From: CADCTP01 sp963849885
Lineage (GTDB): Bacteria > Actinomycetota > Actinomycetes > Mycobacteriales > CADCTP01
DNA length: 64,000 nt
Assembly: GCA_963849885.1 (NCBI GenBank)
Contig: CAWKIV010000006.1
Coordinates: forward strand, 186,001 to 250,000
Reading direction: 5' to 3'
The translations under genes and the position numbers were made by a program. Shown here one piece after another: positions 7,669-18,216 of the stretch; the stretch's first letter is position 1, and each line of letters begins with the position of its first letter. The notes under the pieces are model-generated. The model searched no databases, was not told the origin of the DNA, and saw nothing but the letters and a program-made list of their open reading frames with translations.

Positions 7669-9022
7669 GGGGCGCGCGGGGCGTCGCCGCGGCCACCGGA
7701 GGCCGCGGCGGACCGTCGGCTGCCGGTGCCGGAACGGGCGTGAGCCGCGTGGTCACGACGTGGCTGACCACGACCGCCACGATCACCAGCGGCATCACCG
7801 CGATGCCGTCGGAGAGCAGCAGGAGCGTGGCCAGCAGGACCGACGTCATCGGCAGCCGGAGCATCGCCGCGCACATGGCTCCGATGCCCATGGCGGCGCC
7901 GGTCACCATCGGCAGCCCGGGGGCATGGGACAGCGCGATCCCGCCGGCCGCGCCGATGAACATGGCGGGGAAGACGGGGCCGCCGCGGAACGCGCTCAGC
8001 GACACGCCGTAGGCGATGCCCTTGCACGCCAGGAGCAGCAGCAGCGCCCCGACGGTGTAGTCGGCCTCAGCGGCCATCAGGGGCCCGAGCTGGTTCTGGC
8101 CGGAGAAGAGCACGTCCGAGATCGGCTTTCCGGTCGCCTCGGCGTAGCCGATGGCGAGCAGGGCGATGCCGATGCCGACCAGCGGGGTGAGCAGGACCAG
8201 TCGCCGCTCCACGTGCGGCCGCAGGGTCACCGCGAGCCATCGGATGGCGAAGGCCAGGACCGGCGCGACCAGCCCCACGACCAGGGCCCAGCCGAACTGG
8301 GCGAAGTCGGGCGATCCGACCGCCGGCAGGTCGGGCACCGAGAGGGAGACGTCGCCGAGCCCGGCCCAGTCGCGGATGCCGACGAAGACGAGCGCGCCGA
8401 CCCCGGCGGCCAGCAGCCCCGGCAGCAGCACCACCTCGAGCATGGCCCCGGCCAGCCCGGACGCCTCCATCAGCAGGAACGCGCCGAGCAGCGGGGAGCC
8501 GAGCAGGGTGGCGATCGCGGCGAAGCTGCCGGCGGCGGCGATCACCGCGACGGCCTGGTCGGGTGCGTCCCGCTTGGCCAGCCGGACCGCCAGCGCCCCG
8601 AGGCCACCGCCCAGGGCGATCAGCGGCGCCTCCGGCCCCAGCACCGCGCCGAAGCCGAGCGTCGCCAGCGCCGCCAGCGCGACGCCGGGCAGCTGCCGGG
8701 ATCCGGGCGGGCCGGCTCCGGCATGGAACCCGTCGGCCGGCGAGTGCCCACCCCGTCCGGGCAGGTACCTGATCGTCAGCCCCACGAGCAGGCCGCCGAG
8801 CGCGAGCACCGGCAGCGGCCACCACCACGGCTGGGCGTCGAAGCCCAGCTGTCCCGGGAGGTCGTCGTACAGCCACTGCTGGAGGATCGACACCAGCTTG
8901 AGGAAGGCGAGTGCCGCAACGGAGATCGGGACGCCGAGCAGTGCCGAGAGCAGCAGCAGCGCCAGGTATCTCCTGCTCCGCAGGACGGTCAGCGGGTCCG
9001 GCGGCGAGGTCACGGACACCAC
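7658..9022 (-). CDS. ClC family chloride/proton exchanger (voltage-gated chloride channel family)
   Basis: A protein of about 454 residues with the ClC fold. The conserved GAVLGPEAPLIALGGGLGAL block corresponds to the family's G(K/R)EGP region, GSPLLGAFLLMEASG follows, and FRGGPVFPAMFIGAAGG is the GxFxP region. At least ten hydrophobic helices are seen. In known systems such exchangers act as electrical shunts during amino-acid-dependent acid resistance, which fits its convergent overlap with gad. Three in-frame GTG codons (9022, 9019, 9013) are possible starts and none has a clear ribosome binding site. A degenerate copy of the island palindrome is at 9046-9061. Confidence 0.88.
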   Translation of the reverse strand: MVSVTSPPDPLTVLRSRRYLALLLLSALLGVPISVAALAFLKLVSILQQWLYDDLPGQLGFDAQPWWWPLPVLALGGLLVGLTIRYLPGRGGHSPADGFHAGAGPPGSRQLPGVALAALATLGFGAVLGPEAPLIALGGGLGALAVRLAKRDAPDQAVAVIAAAGSFAAIATLLGSPLLGAFLLMEASGLAGAMLEVVLLPGLLAAGVGALVFVGIRDWAGLGDVSLSVPDLPAVGSPDFAQFGWALVVGLVAPVLAFAIRWLAVTLRPHVERRLVLLTPLVGIGIALLAIGYAEATGKPISDVLFSGQNQLGPLMAAEADYTVGALLLLLACKGIAYGVSLSAFRGGPVFPAMFIGAAGGIALSHAPGLPMVTGAAMGIGAMCAAMLRLPMTSVLLATLLLLSDGIAVMPLVIVAVVVSHVVTTRLTPVPAPAADGPPRPPVAAATPRAPLSG

Positions 9023-9045
9023 GGTCGGGGGCGACGCGGACGGGC

Positions 9046-9061
9046 GCCTCACCCCTGGCGG
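9046..9061 (-). promoter_or_regulatory. Degenerate copy of the island palindrome, facing the ClC gene
   Basis: The minus strand reads CCGCCAGGGGTGAGGC, right-half match only (GGTGAGGC). It is 24 bp upstream of the likely ClC start. Confidence 0.3.
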
Positions 9062-9074
9062 ACGAACCCGGCCT

Positions 9075-9095
9075 ACCACTCCCCCGGGATGAGGC
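9075..9095 (+). promoter_or_regulatory. Copy of the island palindrome upstream of the GH15 gene
   Basis: ACCACTCCCCCGGGATGAGG, 71 bp before the ATG at 9164. The right half (GGGATGAGGC) is perfect and the left half (ACCACTCC) has one inserted base. Confidence 0.55.
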
Positions 9096-9163
9096 GCCCG
9101 CCGCCCACCGCCGGTTGAGTGGGTGCCGGACGGCTGTCTCGCTGGTGCCGATGGGAGTATGGG

Positions 9164-11059
<1,896 letters not shown>

Positions 11060-11085
11060 CGGCGTCCTGACGGCGGGAGCCGACC

Positions 11086-12294
11086 TCAGCTCGGGGCCGG
11101 CTCCGGCCGGGCGTCGCCGGCCCCCGCACGCCGCCGCCGGCGGCGGTCGACCGCCACCGCCGCGGCCGGGAACACCAGGACCGAGAGCACGCCGGCGCCG
11201 ACCAGCGCGGCCGCGTTCTCGGGCAGCATGGTCCCGGTGTCCAGGCCGATCTCGCTGAGCGCCACCAGCAACGGCAGCGCGGTGGCGGCCAGGAAGGTCA
11301 GCTCGACCCGCTGCGCCGGCGGCAGCACCGACCGGTACACCAGCAGCGTGGGCAGTCCGCGGACGACCAGCAGCAACGCGAAGAACAGGAGCAGGCGGAA
11401 GGGCGCCTCGATGATGGAGTCGAGGTCGAGGCCCATCCCGGACGAGATGAAGAAGATCGGGATGAAGACCCCGTAGCCGACGGCATCCAGCTTCTCCTCC
11501 AGCGAGTGCACGTCGCCGGGAGCCCACCGGCGCAGCACGACCCCGGCGAGGAACGCCCCGAGGACGATGTCGATGCCGAAGTCGTTGGCCACCACGAGGA
11601 GGAGGAGCATCAGCGCGACCGTCCAGCGCAGCGTCGTCTGCGCGGTGGCATGCTCGCCGGCGCTCACGATTCCCCTGATCCGGTCGGAGACCAGGCGCGG
11701 CGCCAGGGTGAGCAGCAGCGCGACCACGCCCACCGCGACCAGCGAGAGCAGCCCGACGAACTTGCTGTTCGCGCCGAGGAAGATGGCGACCGCCACGATC
11801 GGGAGAAACTCCCCGACCGCGCCGGCCGCCATCGTGAAGCGGCCGAAGAGGCCGCCGAGCATGTCGTTGTCGCGCAGGATCGGCAGCAGCGTGCCCAGGG
11901 CGGTGGTGGTCAGCCCGATCGCCACCGGCACGAACGCCCGCACCAGCCCGGCGAGCTCCAGCAACCCGACGATGGCGCAGGCCAGCACGACGGTGATCAG
12001 CCAGCCCACGATCGCGAGGCGGCCGGGCCGCTCCCGGAACAGGCGCAGGTCCAGCTCGTAGCCGGCCAGCAGGAACAGGAAGCCGAGCCCCACGTTCGCG
12101 AACAGCTCGATGCTGTCCGGCTCGGCCCAGCCGAACACCTGCGGGCCGATCACGATGCCGCCGGCGATCAGGACGACGACCTGGGGGATGCGCAGGCGGG
12201 GCAGCAGGCCGACGACGAGGGGGGTGAGCGCCGCCACCAGCACGACGACCCACAGGCTGTCCAATCCCTGGGTGAAGTCGTCCACGGTCGTCAC
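11086..12294 (-). CDS. Monovalent cation:proton antiporter, CPA2 type
   Basis: A 402-residue membrane protein of the Na+/H+ exchanger (CPA2, KefB/NapA-like) family with about 12 helices. Family segments include LRIPQVVVLIAGGIVIGP near the N-terminus, VGLGFLFLLAGYELDL, the ND-type ion site region ANDFGIDIVLGAFLAGVVL and GLDLDSIIE. No TrkA-N domain is attached. The GTG start at 12294 overlaps the DUF2254 stop (GTGA), so the two genes form an operon with DUF2254 first. It probably contributes to pH and cation homeostasis together with the channel, ClC and gad genes nearby. Confidence 0.85.
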   Translation of the reverse strand: MTTVDDFTQGLDSLWVVVLVAALTPLVVGLLPRLRIPQVVVLIAGGIVIGPQVFGWAEPDSIELFANVGLGFLFLLAGYELDLRLFRERPGRLAIVGWLITVVLACAIVGLLELAGLVRAFVPVAIGLTTTALGTLLPILRDNDMLGGLFGRFTMAAGAVGEFLPIVAVAIFLGANSKFVGLLSLVAVGVVALLLTLAPRLVSDRIRGIVSAGEHATAQTTLRWTVALMLLLLVVANDFGIDIVLGAFLAGVVLRRWAPGDVHSLEEKLDAVGYGVFIPIFFISSGMGLDLDSIIEAPFRLLLFFALLLVVRGLPTLLVYRSVLPPAQRVELTFLAATALPLLVALSEIGLDTGTMLPENAAALVGAGVLSVLVFPAAAVAVDRRRRRRAGAGDARPEPAPS

Positions 12295-13607
12295 CCGAGC
12301 CCGAGGCGGTCCGAGCGCCGGGCCGCCGCCCGGACGACCTCGACGGTGGTCGCGTCGACCAGGTCGACCAGGGCCGAGCAGCGCTGCTCGAGGCCGGGGC
12401 GCAGGTCCGGCGGCGCGGCCCCGGCCAGCGTCTCGTACGCGGCCAGCAGCCGGCGGGCCACCTGGGGCGAGGACGCCCCGTAGACGGCGATCTCCAGGAA
12501 GGCGAGGTCGAGCAGCTCCTCCCACGACACCGACGGGACGAGCAGCCGGACGACGCCGTCACCGTCGACGAAGCACCCGGTCGCCGGCGGCCGCCGGAGG
12601 ATCCGCAGCAGGACGTCCTCCAGCCGGTCGATCACCTGGGTGGCCGTCGTGGCCTGGTTCATCGCCGGCGACAGGGCCTGGGCGGCCACGTCGACGAGCT
12701 GGCGGACGCCGAAGGACGGGTCCTGGTAGAGGGTGCGCGACCGGCCGAGGTCGAGGCAGGCGACGAGGTCGGCGGCCGGCGGCGACCGGTCGCCGTGCAC
12801 CGCGAACACCTCCATGCCGGTGTCGAGGTAGGTGCCGACCCGCGGGATCAGCTCCAGCACGCAGTCGTGCCGCCGGCCGAGCTCGACCAGCCCCGCCAGG
12901 TCGATCCCGCGGAGCACGCCGAAGGCCCGCCGCCCCTCCGGCGGCAGCCGCAGCACCGTCGGCGAGGCGGTCAGCGTGGGGGCGGCCGCGTCGTGGTAGG
13001 CCGCCGCCGGCGGGAAGTTCACGGCCACGGCCTGGCGGGTCTCGGTGGCCACCGCGGTGATGACCCAGCTGACCTGGAGCAGCTTCATGGTGGCGGTGAC
13101 GTAGCCGACGAAGATCAGCAGGCTGGCCCCGACGAGGACGCAGGCGACCGTGACGGCGCGCGAGTCCACCGCCGGGTCCGCCCGGGCCTCGTCCAGCACC
13201 AGCACCGTCATGGCGAACGCGAAGGTGGCCAGGAAGACCCCGAACGCCAGCTTGGTCAGGAAGGACCGGACGAACGTCCGCAGGACCCGCGGCGACAGCT
13301 GCGCGCTGGCGAGCTGCAGGGCGACCAGCGTGATGGTGAAGACGACGCCGACGAAGGTGAGCATCGACGTGGCGATGACGCCGAGGATCGTGTCGGCCGC
13401 GCCGGCGCGGACGGGCAGCCAGCGGCGCTCCGCGGCCGGCAGGCCGAGGGCGTCCGCCTGCGCGGTCACGACGGCCAGCAGCACCCCGGCCAGCAGCAGC
13501 ACCGACGGCAGCGCCCAGAACCGGTCCCGCAGCCACTCCCGCACCAGCACGCGACGGTGGTCGAGCGACCCGCCCGCCCCCAGTGCGCGCACCGTCGTCG
13601 GCTCCAT
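12291..13607 (-). CDS. DUF2254 family membrane protein
   Basis: A 438-residue protein of the DUF2254 family (function unknown). Four helices in the N-terminal 150 residues are followed by a soluble C-terminal part. Conserved blocks seen are SMLTFVGVVFTITLVALQLASAQ (helix 2), SPRVLRTFVRS, the AQALSPAMNQATTATQVIDRL motif and a DLAFLEIAVYGASSPQVARRL block. ATG 13607 has a GAGGTG ribosome binding site at good spacing. It is the first gene of a two-gene operon with the cation antiporter. A copy of the island palindrome lies 92 bp upstream. Confidence 0.85.
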   Translation of the reverse strand: MEPTTVRALGAGGSLDHRRVLVREWLRDRFWALPSVLLLAGVLLAVVTAQADALGLPAAERRWLPVRAGAADTILGVIATSMLTFVGVVFTITLVALQLASAQLSPRVLRTFVRSFLTKLAFGVFLATFAFAMTVLVLDEARADPAVDSRAVTVACVLVGASLLIFVGYVTATMKLLQVSWVITAVATETRQAVAVNFPPAAAYHDAAAPTLTASPTVLRLPPEGRRAFGVLRGIDLAGLVELGRRHDCVLELIPRVGTYLDTGMEVFAVHGDRSPPAADLVACLDLGRSRTLYQDPSFGVRQLVDVAAQALSPAMNQATTATQVIDRLEDVLLRILRRPPATGCFVDGDGVVRLLVPSVSWEELLDLAFLEIAVYGASSPQVARRLLAAYETLAGAAPPDLRPGLEQRCSALVDLVDATTVEVVRAAARRSDRLGLG

Positions 13608-13699
13608 CTGCACCTCGCTGCGCGCTGCGGCCGCACTGCGCGGGCAGGGCCGCCTGGGGGTGGCTGTCGCCGCCATGCTCCCCAGCGGCCCGGTCGGGC

Positions 13700-13724
13700 C
13701 CATCGCCCGCCAGGGATGAGATGG
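13700..13724 (-). promoter_or_regulatory. Copy of the island palindrome, facing the DUF2254 operon
   Basis: On the plus strand the arms are CCATC and GGGATGAG around GCCCGCCA; the minus strand reads TCATCCCTGGCGGGCGATGG. The spacing between the arms is slightly wider than in other copies. Confidence 0.5.
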
Positions 13725-13788
13725 CGGGGTCGGCGCCGGCAGCCGACCGTCCGGCACCGCTCGTCGAGGCCGCCGGCTCCGGCCGCAG

Positions 13789-13809
13789 ACCATCCGCGGA
13801 GGATGAGGG
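13789..13809 (+). promoter_or_regulatory. Copy of the island palindrome upstream of the GMC-zwf-ndh-cydAB operon
   Basis: ACCATCCGCGGAGGATGAGG has perfect CATCC/GGATG arms and lies 47 bp before the GMC start. It is one of the best matches in the window. Confidence 0.65.
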
Positions 13810-13853
13810 CACGCCGCCGGTACCCCAGGACGGTGGAGGGCGTGGCCGGGGAC

Positions 13854-15422
13854 ATGCACTACGACGTCATCGTGATCGGCAGCGGCGCAGGCGGGGGCAC
13901 GATAGCCCACCGGCTGGCCCCGACCGGGAAGCGGGTCCTGCTGCTCGAACGCGGCGGCTACCTGCCGCGGGAGCGGGAGAACTGGGACTCCACCGCCGTC
14001 TTCGTCAGCGGTCGCTACCGGGCGCCGGAGTTCTGGTACGACCAGCACGGCCAGGAGTTCCCGCCGGAGGTCAACTACTACGTCGGCGGCAACACCAAGT
14101 TCTACGGCGCCGCCCTGTTCCGGCTGCGCCCGGAGGACTTCGGCGAGCTGCGCCACCACGGCGGGATCTCGCCGGCCTGGCCGATCGACTACGGCGACCT
14201 CGAGCCGTACTACACCGAGGCGGAGCACCTCTACCTGGTGCACGGCCAGCACGGGGAGGACCCGACCGAGGGCCCGGCGAGCGCGCCGTACCGGTTCGGT
14301 CCCGTCCGGCACGAGCCGCGGATCCAGCAGCTGAGCGACGACCTGGAGAAGCAGGGTCTGCACCCGTTCCACCTGCCGATCGGCGTCCGGCTCCGCCAGG
14401 ACGAGCAGGGCCGGGCCACCCACGACAGCGTCTGCATCCGGTGCGACCGGGTGGACGGCTTCCCCTGCGTCGTGAACGGCAAGTCCGACGCCCAGGTGAT
14501 CTGCGTCGACCCGGCCCTGGAGCACGAGAACGTCCGGCTGGTCACCGACGCGCACGTGGTGCGGTTGGAGACCGACGACTCGGGACGCTCGGTCACCCGG
14601 GTGGTGACCGAGCTCGGGGACGGCTCGACGGTCGACTTCAGCGCGGACGTCGTGGTCGTCTCCTGCGGCGCGGTGAACTCGGCGGTGCTGCTGCTGCGCT
14701 CGGCGAACGAGCGGCACCCGCGCGGCCTGGCGAACAGCTCGGACGTCGTCGGGCGCCACTACATGCGGCACAACAACCAGGCCCTCATGGCGGTGTCGAA
14801 GGAGCCGAACCCGACCCGGTTCCAGAAGACCCTGGCCATCAACGACTGGTACTTCAAGGCGGACGACTGGGACTACCCGCTCGGCGGCATCCAGATGCTC
14901 GGCAAGTCCGACGCCGAGCAGGTCCGCAGCGGGGCGCCCCGGTGGGCCGGCAAGGTGTCCCCGGGGATGCCGTTCGAGGTGATCGCCCACCACGCCGTCG
15001 ACTTCTGGCTCTGTGGCGAGGACCTGCCGCTGCCGGACAGCCGGGTCACGCTGGACGGTGACGGCCGCGTCCACCTCGCCCTCGACGAGAAGAACAACAT
15101 GGAGGGCAGCAAGCGGCTCCGGCACAAGCTGCAGGGAATGCTCGGCGAGCTCGGCATGCACCCGCACCACCTGCTCGACCACAGCATCTACCTGCACAAG
15201 GGCATGCCGATCGGGGCCACCGCGCACCAGGCCGGGACCGTGCGCTTCGGCCGGGACCCGGCGAGCTCCGCCCTGGACGTGAACTGCAAGGCCCACGACC
15301 TGGACAACCTCTACGTCGTGGACACCAGCTTCTTCCCGAGCATCGGCGCGGTGAACCCGTCCCTGACCGCGATCGCGAACGCGCTGCGGGTCGGGGACCA
15401 CATCATCGAGCGGTTGGGCTGA
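13854..15422 (+). CDS. GMC family FAD-dependent oxidoreductase
   Basis: A 522-residue glucose-methanol-choline oxidoreductase. An N-terminal FAD-binding motif VIGSGAGGGTIAHRLA (residues ~7-22) is followed by GGNTKFYGAALFRLR, CIRCDRVDGFPCVVNGKSDA, and the C-terminal VDTSFFPSIGAVNPSLT block that carries the catalytic Asn region. Members oxidise alcohols or sugars and pass electrons to quinone, cytochrome or oxygen; the substrate is unknown. ATG 13854 is chosen; GTG 13842 is in frame but too close to the GGTGGAGGG ribosome binding site. It heads an operon with zwf, NDH-2 and cytochrome bd genes, so the quinone pool is a plausible acceptor. Confidence 0.85.
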   Translation: MHYDVIVIGSGAGGGTIAHRLAPTGKRVLLLERGGYLPRERENWDSTAVFVSGRYRAPEFWYDQHGQEFPPEVNYYVGGNTKFYGAALFRLRPEDFGELRHHGGISPAWPIDYGDLEPYYTEAEHLYLVHGQHGEDPTEGPASAPYRFGPVRHEPRIQQLSDDLEKQGLHPFHLPIGVRLRQDEQGRATHDSVCIRCDRVDGFPCVVNGKSDAQVICVDPALEHENVRLVTDAHVVRLETDDSGRSVTRVVTELGDGSTVDFSADVVVVSCGAVNSAVLLLRSANERHPRGLANSSDVVGRHYMRHNNQALMAVSKEPNPTRFQKTLAINDWYFKADDWDYPLGGIQMLGKSDAEQVRSGAPRWAGKVSPGMPFEVIAHHAVDFWLCGEDLPLPDSRVTLDGDGRVHLALDEKNNMEGSKRLRHKLQGMLGELGMHPHHLLDHSIYLHKGMPIGATAHQAGTVRFGRDPASSALDVNCKAHDLDNLYVVDTSFFPSIGAVNPSLTAIANALRVGDHIIERLG

Positions 15423-15458
15423 GCCGACCGCGCCCGACCGGCGAGCAGGAGACATCCG

Positions 15459-16838
15459 ATGGCAACTGAGCAGATGGACGCGCTCGTGATCTTCGGCGCG
15501 ACCGGGGACCTGGCGAAGCTGGAGACCTTCCCCGCCCTGGTGGGCCTGGTCGAGCGGGGCGTGCTCGACGTGCCCGTGGTCGGCGTCGCCAAGAGCGGCT
15601 GGCGGCTCGAGCAGTTCCGCGACTACGCGGCCGCGTCGCTGCGGCTCAACGGCATGGACCCGGCGACCCCGGCCGCGGCCAAGATGCTGGGCCTGCTCCG
15701 CTACGTCGACGGCGACCTCGACGACGACGCCACGTACTCCGCCATGTCGGACGCGATCGGCCGCGGCGGCGGAACGGCGTTGTTCTACCTGGAGGTGCCG
15801 CCACCGCTGTTCGGGCGGATCGCCCAGGGCATCGCCACCGCCGGCCGGGCCGACGGCGCGCGAGTCATGGTCGAGAAGCCGTTCGGCACCGATCTCGCCA
15901 GCGCCCAGCAGCTGAACAAGACGATGAACACGGCCTTCCCCGAGGACGCCATCTACCGCGTCGACCACTGGCTGGGTCTGGACCCGCTGGAGAACGTGCT
16001 GTTCGCCCGCTTCGCCAACACGGTGATCGAGCCGCTGCTGCACCGCGACTACGTGGAGAGCGTGCAGATCACGATGGCGGAGGCGTTCGACGTCTCCGAC
16101 CGGGGCAGCTTCTACGACCGCACCGGGGCGATCAGGGACGTCGTCCAGAACCACATGCTGCAGGTCCTCGCCAGCGTGCTCGCCGACGCCCCTGCGGCGC
16201 GCGGCCACGACGCCTGGCGGAAGGAGAAGACCAAGCTGGTCGGAGCGCTGCGGCCGCTGACGGTCGAGGACACGGTCCGCGGCCAGTACGACGGCTACCT
16301 GGACGTGGCCGGCGTCGCCCCCGGGTCCACCACGGAGAGCTATGTCGCCGTGCGCCTCGCGGTCGACACGCCGCGCTGGGAGGGCGTCCCGGTGCTGATC
16401 CGCGCCGGCAAGTGCATGCCGGTCACCGCCACCGAGGTGGCGATCCGGTTCCGGCACCCATCCCGCGACCTGCTCGAGCCCGGCGCCGCCGCCGAGCCCA
16501 ACATGCTGCGGTTCCGCATCTGGCCGGAGAGCGAGATCGGCCTCACCCTCAGTGGGAAGAAGCCGGGAGCCGGCTGGATCCCGCAGGTCGAGGACCTCGT
16601 GTTCGCGGAGCGGCCGGGCACGGACATGCGGCCCTACGACCGGCTCATCGGCGCCGCGCTGGTGGGGGAACGCTGGCTGTTCGCCCAGCAGCAGACGGTC
16701 GAGGCGGCCTGGCGGGTGGTCGAACCCGTGCTGGGCGACGCGGTCCCGGTGCAGCCCTACCCGCAGGGGAGCTGGGGGCCGAAGGACGCCGACCGGCTGC
16801 TGCCCGAGGGCAGCACCTGGCACGACCCCGCCGGCTGA
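15459..16838 (+). CDS. zwf: Glucose-6-phosphate dehydrogenase
   Basis: A 459-residue enzyme oxidising glucose-6-phosphate to 6-phosphogluconolactone with NADP+ or NAD+. It has the coenzyme-binding VIFGATGDLAKLETFPAL (residues ~9-26), the conserved EKPFGTDL, and the active-site motif YRVDHWLGLDPLENVLFARF with its His-Trp in place of the usual His-Tyr. It lies 36 bp after the GMC gene and 4 bp before the NDH-2 start, so it is part of the operon. No gnd, opcA or lactonase gene is adjacent, which is unusual for zwf in Actinobacteria and suggests a separate stress-specific copy. Confidence 0.92.
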   Translation: MATEQMDALVIFGATGDLAKLETFPALVGLVERGVLDVPVVGVAKSGWRLEQFRDYAAASLRLNGMDPATPAAAKMLGLLRYVDGDLDDDATYSAMSDAIGRGGGTALFYLEVPPPLFGRIAQGIATAGRADGARVMVEKPFGTDLASAQQLNKTMNTAFPEDAIYRVDHWLGLDPLENVLFARFANTVIEPLLHRDYVESVQITMAEAFDVSDRGSFYDRTGAIRDVVQNHMLQVLASVLADAPAARGHDAWRKEKTKLVGALRPLTVEDTVRGQYDGYLDVAGVAPGSTTESYVAVRLAVDTPRWEGVPVLIRAGKCMPVTATEVAIRFRHPSRDLLEPGAAAEPNMLRFRIWPESEIGLTLSGKKPGAGWIPQVEDLVFAERPGTDMRPYDRLIGAALVGERWLFAQQQTVEAAWRVVEPVLGDAVPVQPYPQGSWGPKDADRLLPEGSTWHDPAG

Positions 16839-16842
16839 GTCG

Positions 16843-18216
16843 ATGGATGACCACATCGTCCCCCGGCGGGTAGTGATCGTCGGCGGCGGCTTCGCCGGGC
16901 TGTTCGCGGCCCGGGAGCTCCGGCACCGACCGGTCGAGGTCACCGTCGTCGACCGCGCCGCGCACCATCTGTTCCAGCCGCTGCTCTACCAGTGCGCGAC
17001 CGGGGTCCTGTCCGAGGGTCAGATCGCGGTGCCCCTGCGCGGCCTGTTCAAGCGCTACGACAACGTGGACTGCGTGCTGGCGGAGGTGACCGACTTCGAC
17101 CTGGACGCCCGCGAGGTGCTCGCCATGCGACCGTTCGAAGGCACGATCCGACTCCCGTACGACGACCTCATCGTCGCCGCCGGCGTCGAGCAGTCCTACT
17201 TCGGCCACGACGAGTTCGCCCCGCACGCCCCCGGGATGAAGACGCTGGCCGATGCGCTGGTGATCCGCCGGCGGGTCTTCGGCGCCTTCGAGATGGCGCA
17301 GACGGCGACCGATCCGGCCGAGCGCCGGCGCTGGCTCACCTTCGCGCTGGTCGGCGCCGGGCCGACCGGCGTCGAGCTCGCCGGCCAGATCCGCGAGCTG
17401 GCCACCCTGACGCTGCGGGACCAGTTCCGCCGCCTCGATCCGGAGGAGGCGAGGGTGCTGCTCTTCGACGCGGGCAGCGAGCCGCTCGCCCCGTTCGGGC
17501 CGAAGCTCTCGGCCAAGGCGGCGACGTCGCTGCGCAAGATGGGCGTCGAGATGCACATGGGCTCGCGCGTCACCGACGTCGACCAGGGTGGCCTCGTGGT
17601 CCTCGACAAGGACGGGGTGTCCACCCGGTACGAGGTCGGCAACGTGCTGTGGACCGCCGGCGTCACCGCGCCCCCGCTCGCCGGCATGCTCGCGAAGGCC
17701 GCCGGGGCCGAGCAGGACCGGGCCGGGCGCATCGTGGTCCAGCCGGACCTCACGATCGCCGGGCACCCCGAGATCGCGGTGGTCGGCGACCTGATGAGCC
17801 TCAACCACCTGCCCGGCGTCGCCGAGGTCGCCATGCAGTCGGGCTACTACGCCGGCAAGCGGATCCGGCGGCAGGTCGACGCCGCCGGGGAGCCCGCCAA
17901 GCCGTCGAAGCCGTTCCGCTACCGCGACTTCGGCTCGGCCGCCTACCTCTCCCGCGGTCGCGCGGTGATCTCGGTGGGGCGGTTCCACGCGAGCGGCCTC
18001 ATCGGCTGGTTCGCCTGGCTCGGCATCCACATCGCCTTCCTGACGACCTTCCGCAACCGGCTGGGAGCCATCCTGACCTGGGCGCTCGCCTTCAGCCGCG
18101 AGTCGCGCCGGGAGCGTGCCTTCACGATGCAGGAGATCGTCGCCGGCGAGGACGTCTACCGCAGATCTCCGCCGGCCGCCCCGACGCCGCCCACGCCAGC
18201 CGGGAGCGCCCCGTGA
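16843..18216 (+). CDS. ndh: NAD(P)/FAD-dependent oxidoreductase, type II NADH dehydrogenase-like, copy 1
   Basis: A 457-residue two-dinucleotide-domain flavoprotein. The FAD site is RRVVIVGGGFAGLFAARE (residues ~8-25), the NADH site FALVGAGPTGVELAGQI (~168-184), and VLWTAGVTAPPLA is typical of NDH-2. A hydrophobic C-terminal segment (GLIGWFAWLGIHIAFLTTF) would attach it to the membrane. It should oxidise NADH and reduce menaquinone or ubiquinone without pumping protons. It sits between zwf and cydA and overlaps the latter by 4 bp (GTGA), linking NAD(P)H production to the terminal oxidase. A second member is at 30464-31798. Confidence 0.9.
   Translation: MDDHIVPRRVVIVGGGFAGLFAARELRHRPVEVTVVDRAAHHLFQPLLYQCATGVLSEGQIAVPLRGLFKRYDNVDCVLAEVTDFDLDAREVLAMRPFEGTIRLPYDDLIVAAGVEQSYFGHDEFAPHAPGMKTLADALVIRRRVFGAFEMAQTATDPAERRRWLTFALVGAGPTGVELAGQIRELATLTLRDQFRRLDPEEARVLLFDAGSEPLAPFGPKLSAKAATSLRKMGVEMHMGSRVTDVDQGGLVVLDKDGVSTRYEVGNVLWTAGVTAPPLAGMLAKAAGAEQDRAGRIVVQPDLTIAGHPEIAVVGDLMSLNHLPGVAEVAMQSGYYAGKRIRRQVDAAGEPAKPSKPFRYRDFGSAAYLSRGRAVISVGRFHASGLIGWFAWLGIHIAFLTTFRNRLGAILTWALAFSRESRRERAFTMQEIVAGEDVYRRSPPAAPTPPTPAGSAP

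Noticed and set aside
12291..16943. A 1550-codon open frame on the minus strand
   Set aside because: Only its last 438 codons (DUF2254 protein) are real. The rest lies antisense to GMC and zwf, is Arg/Pro/Gly-rich and has no domain.
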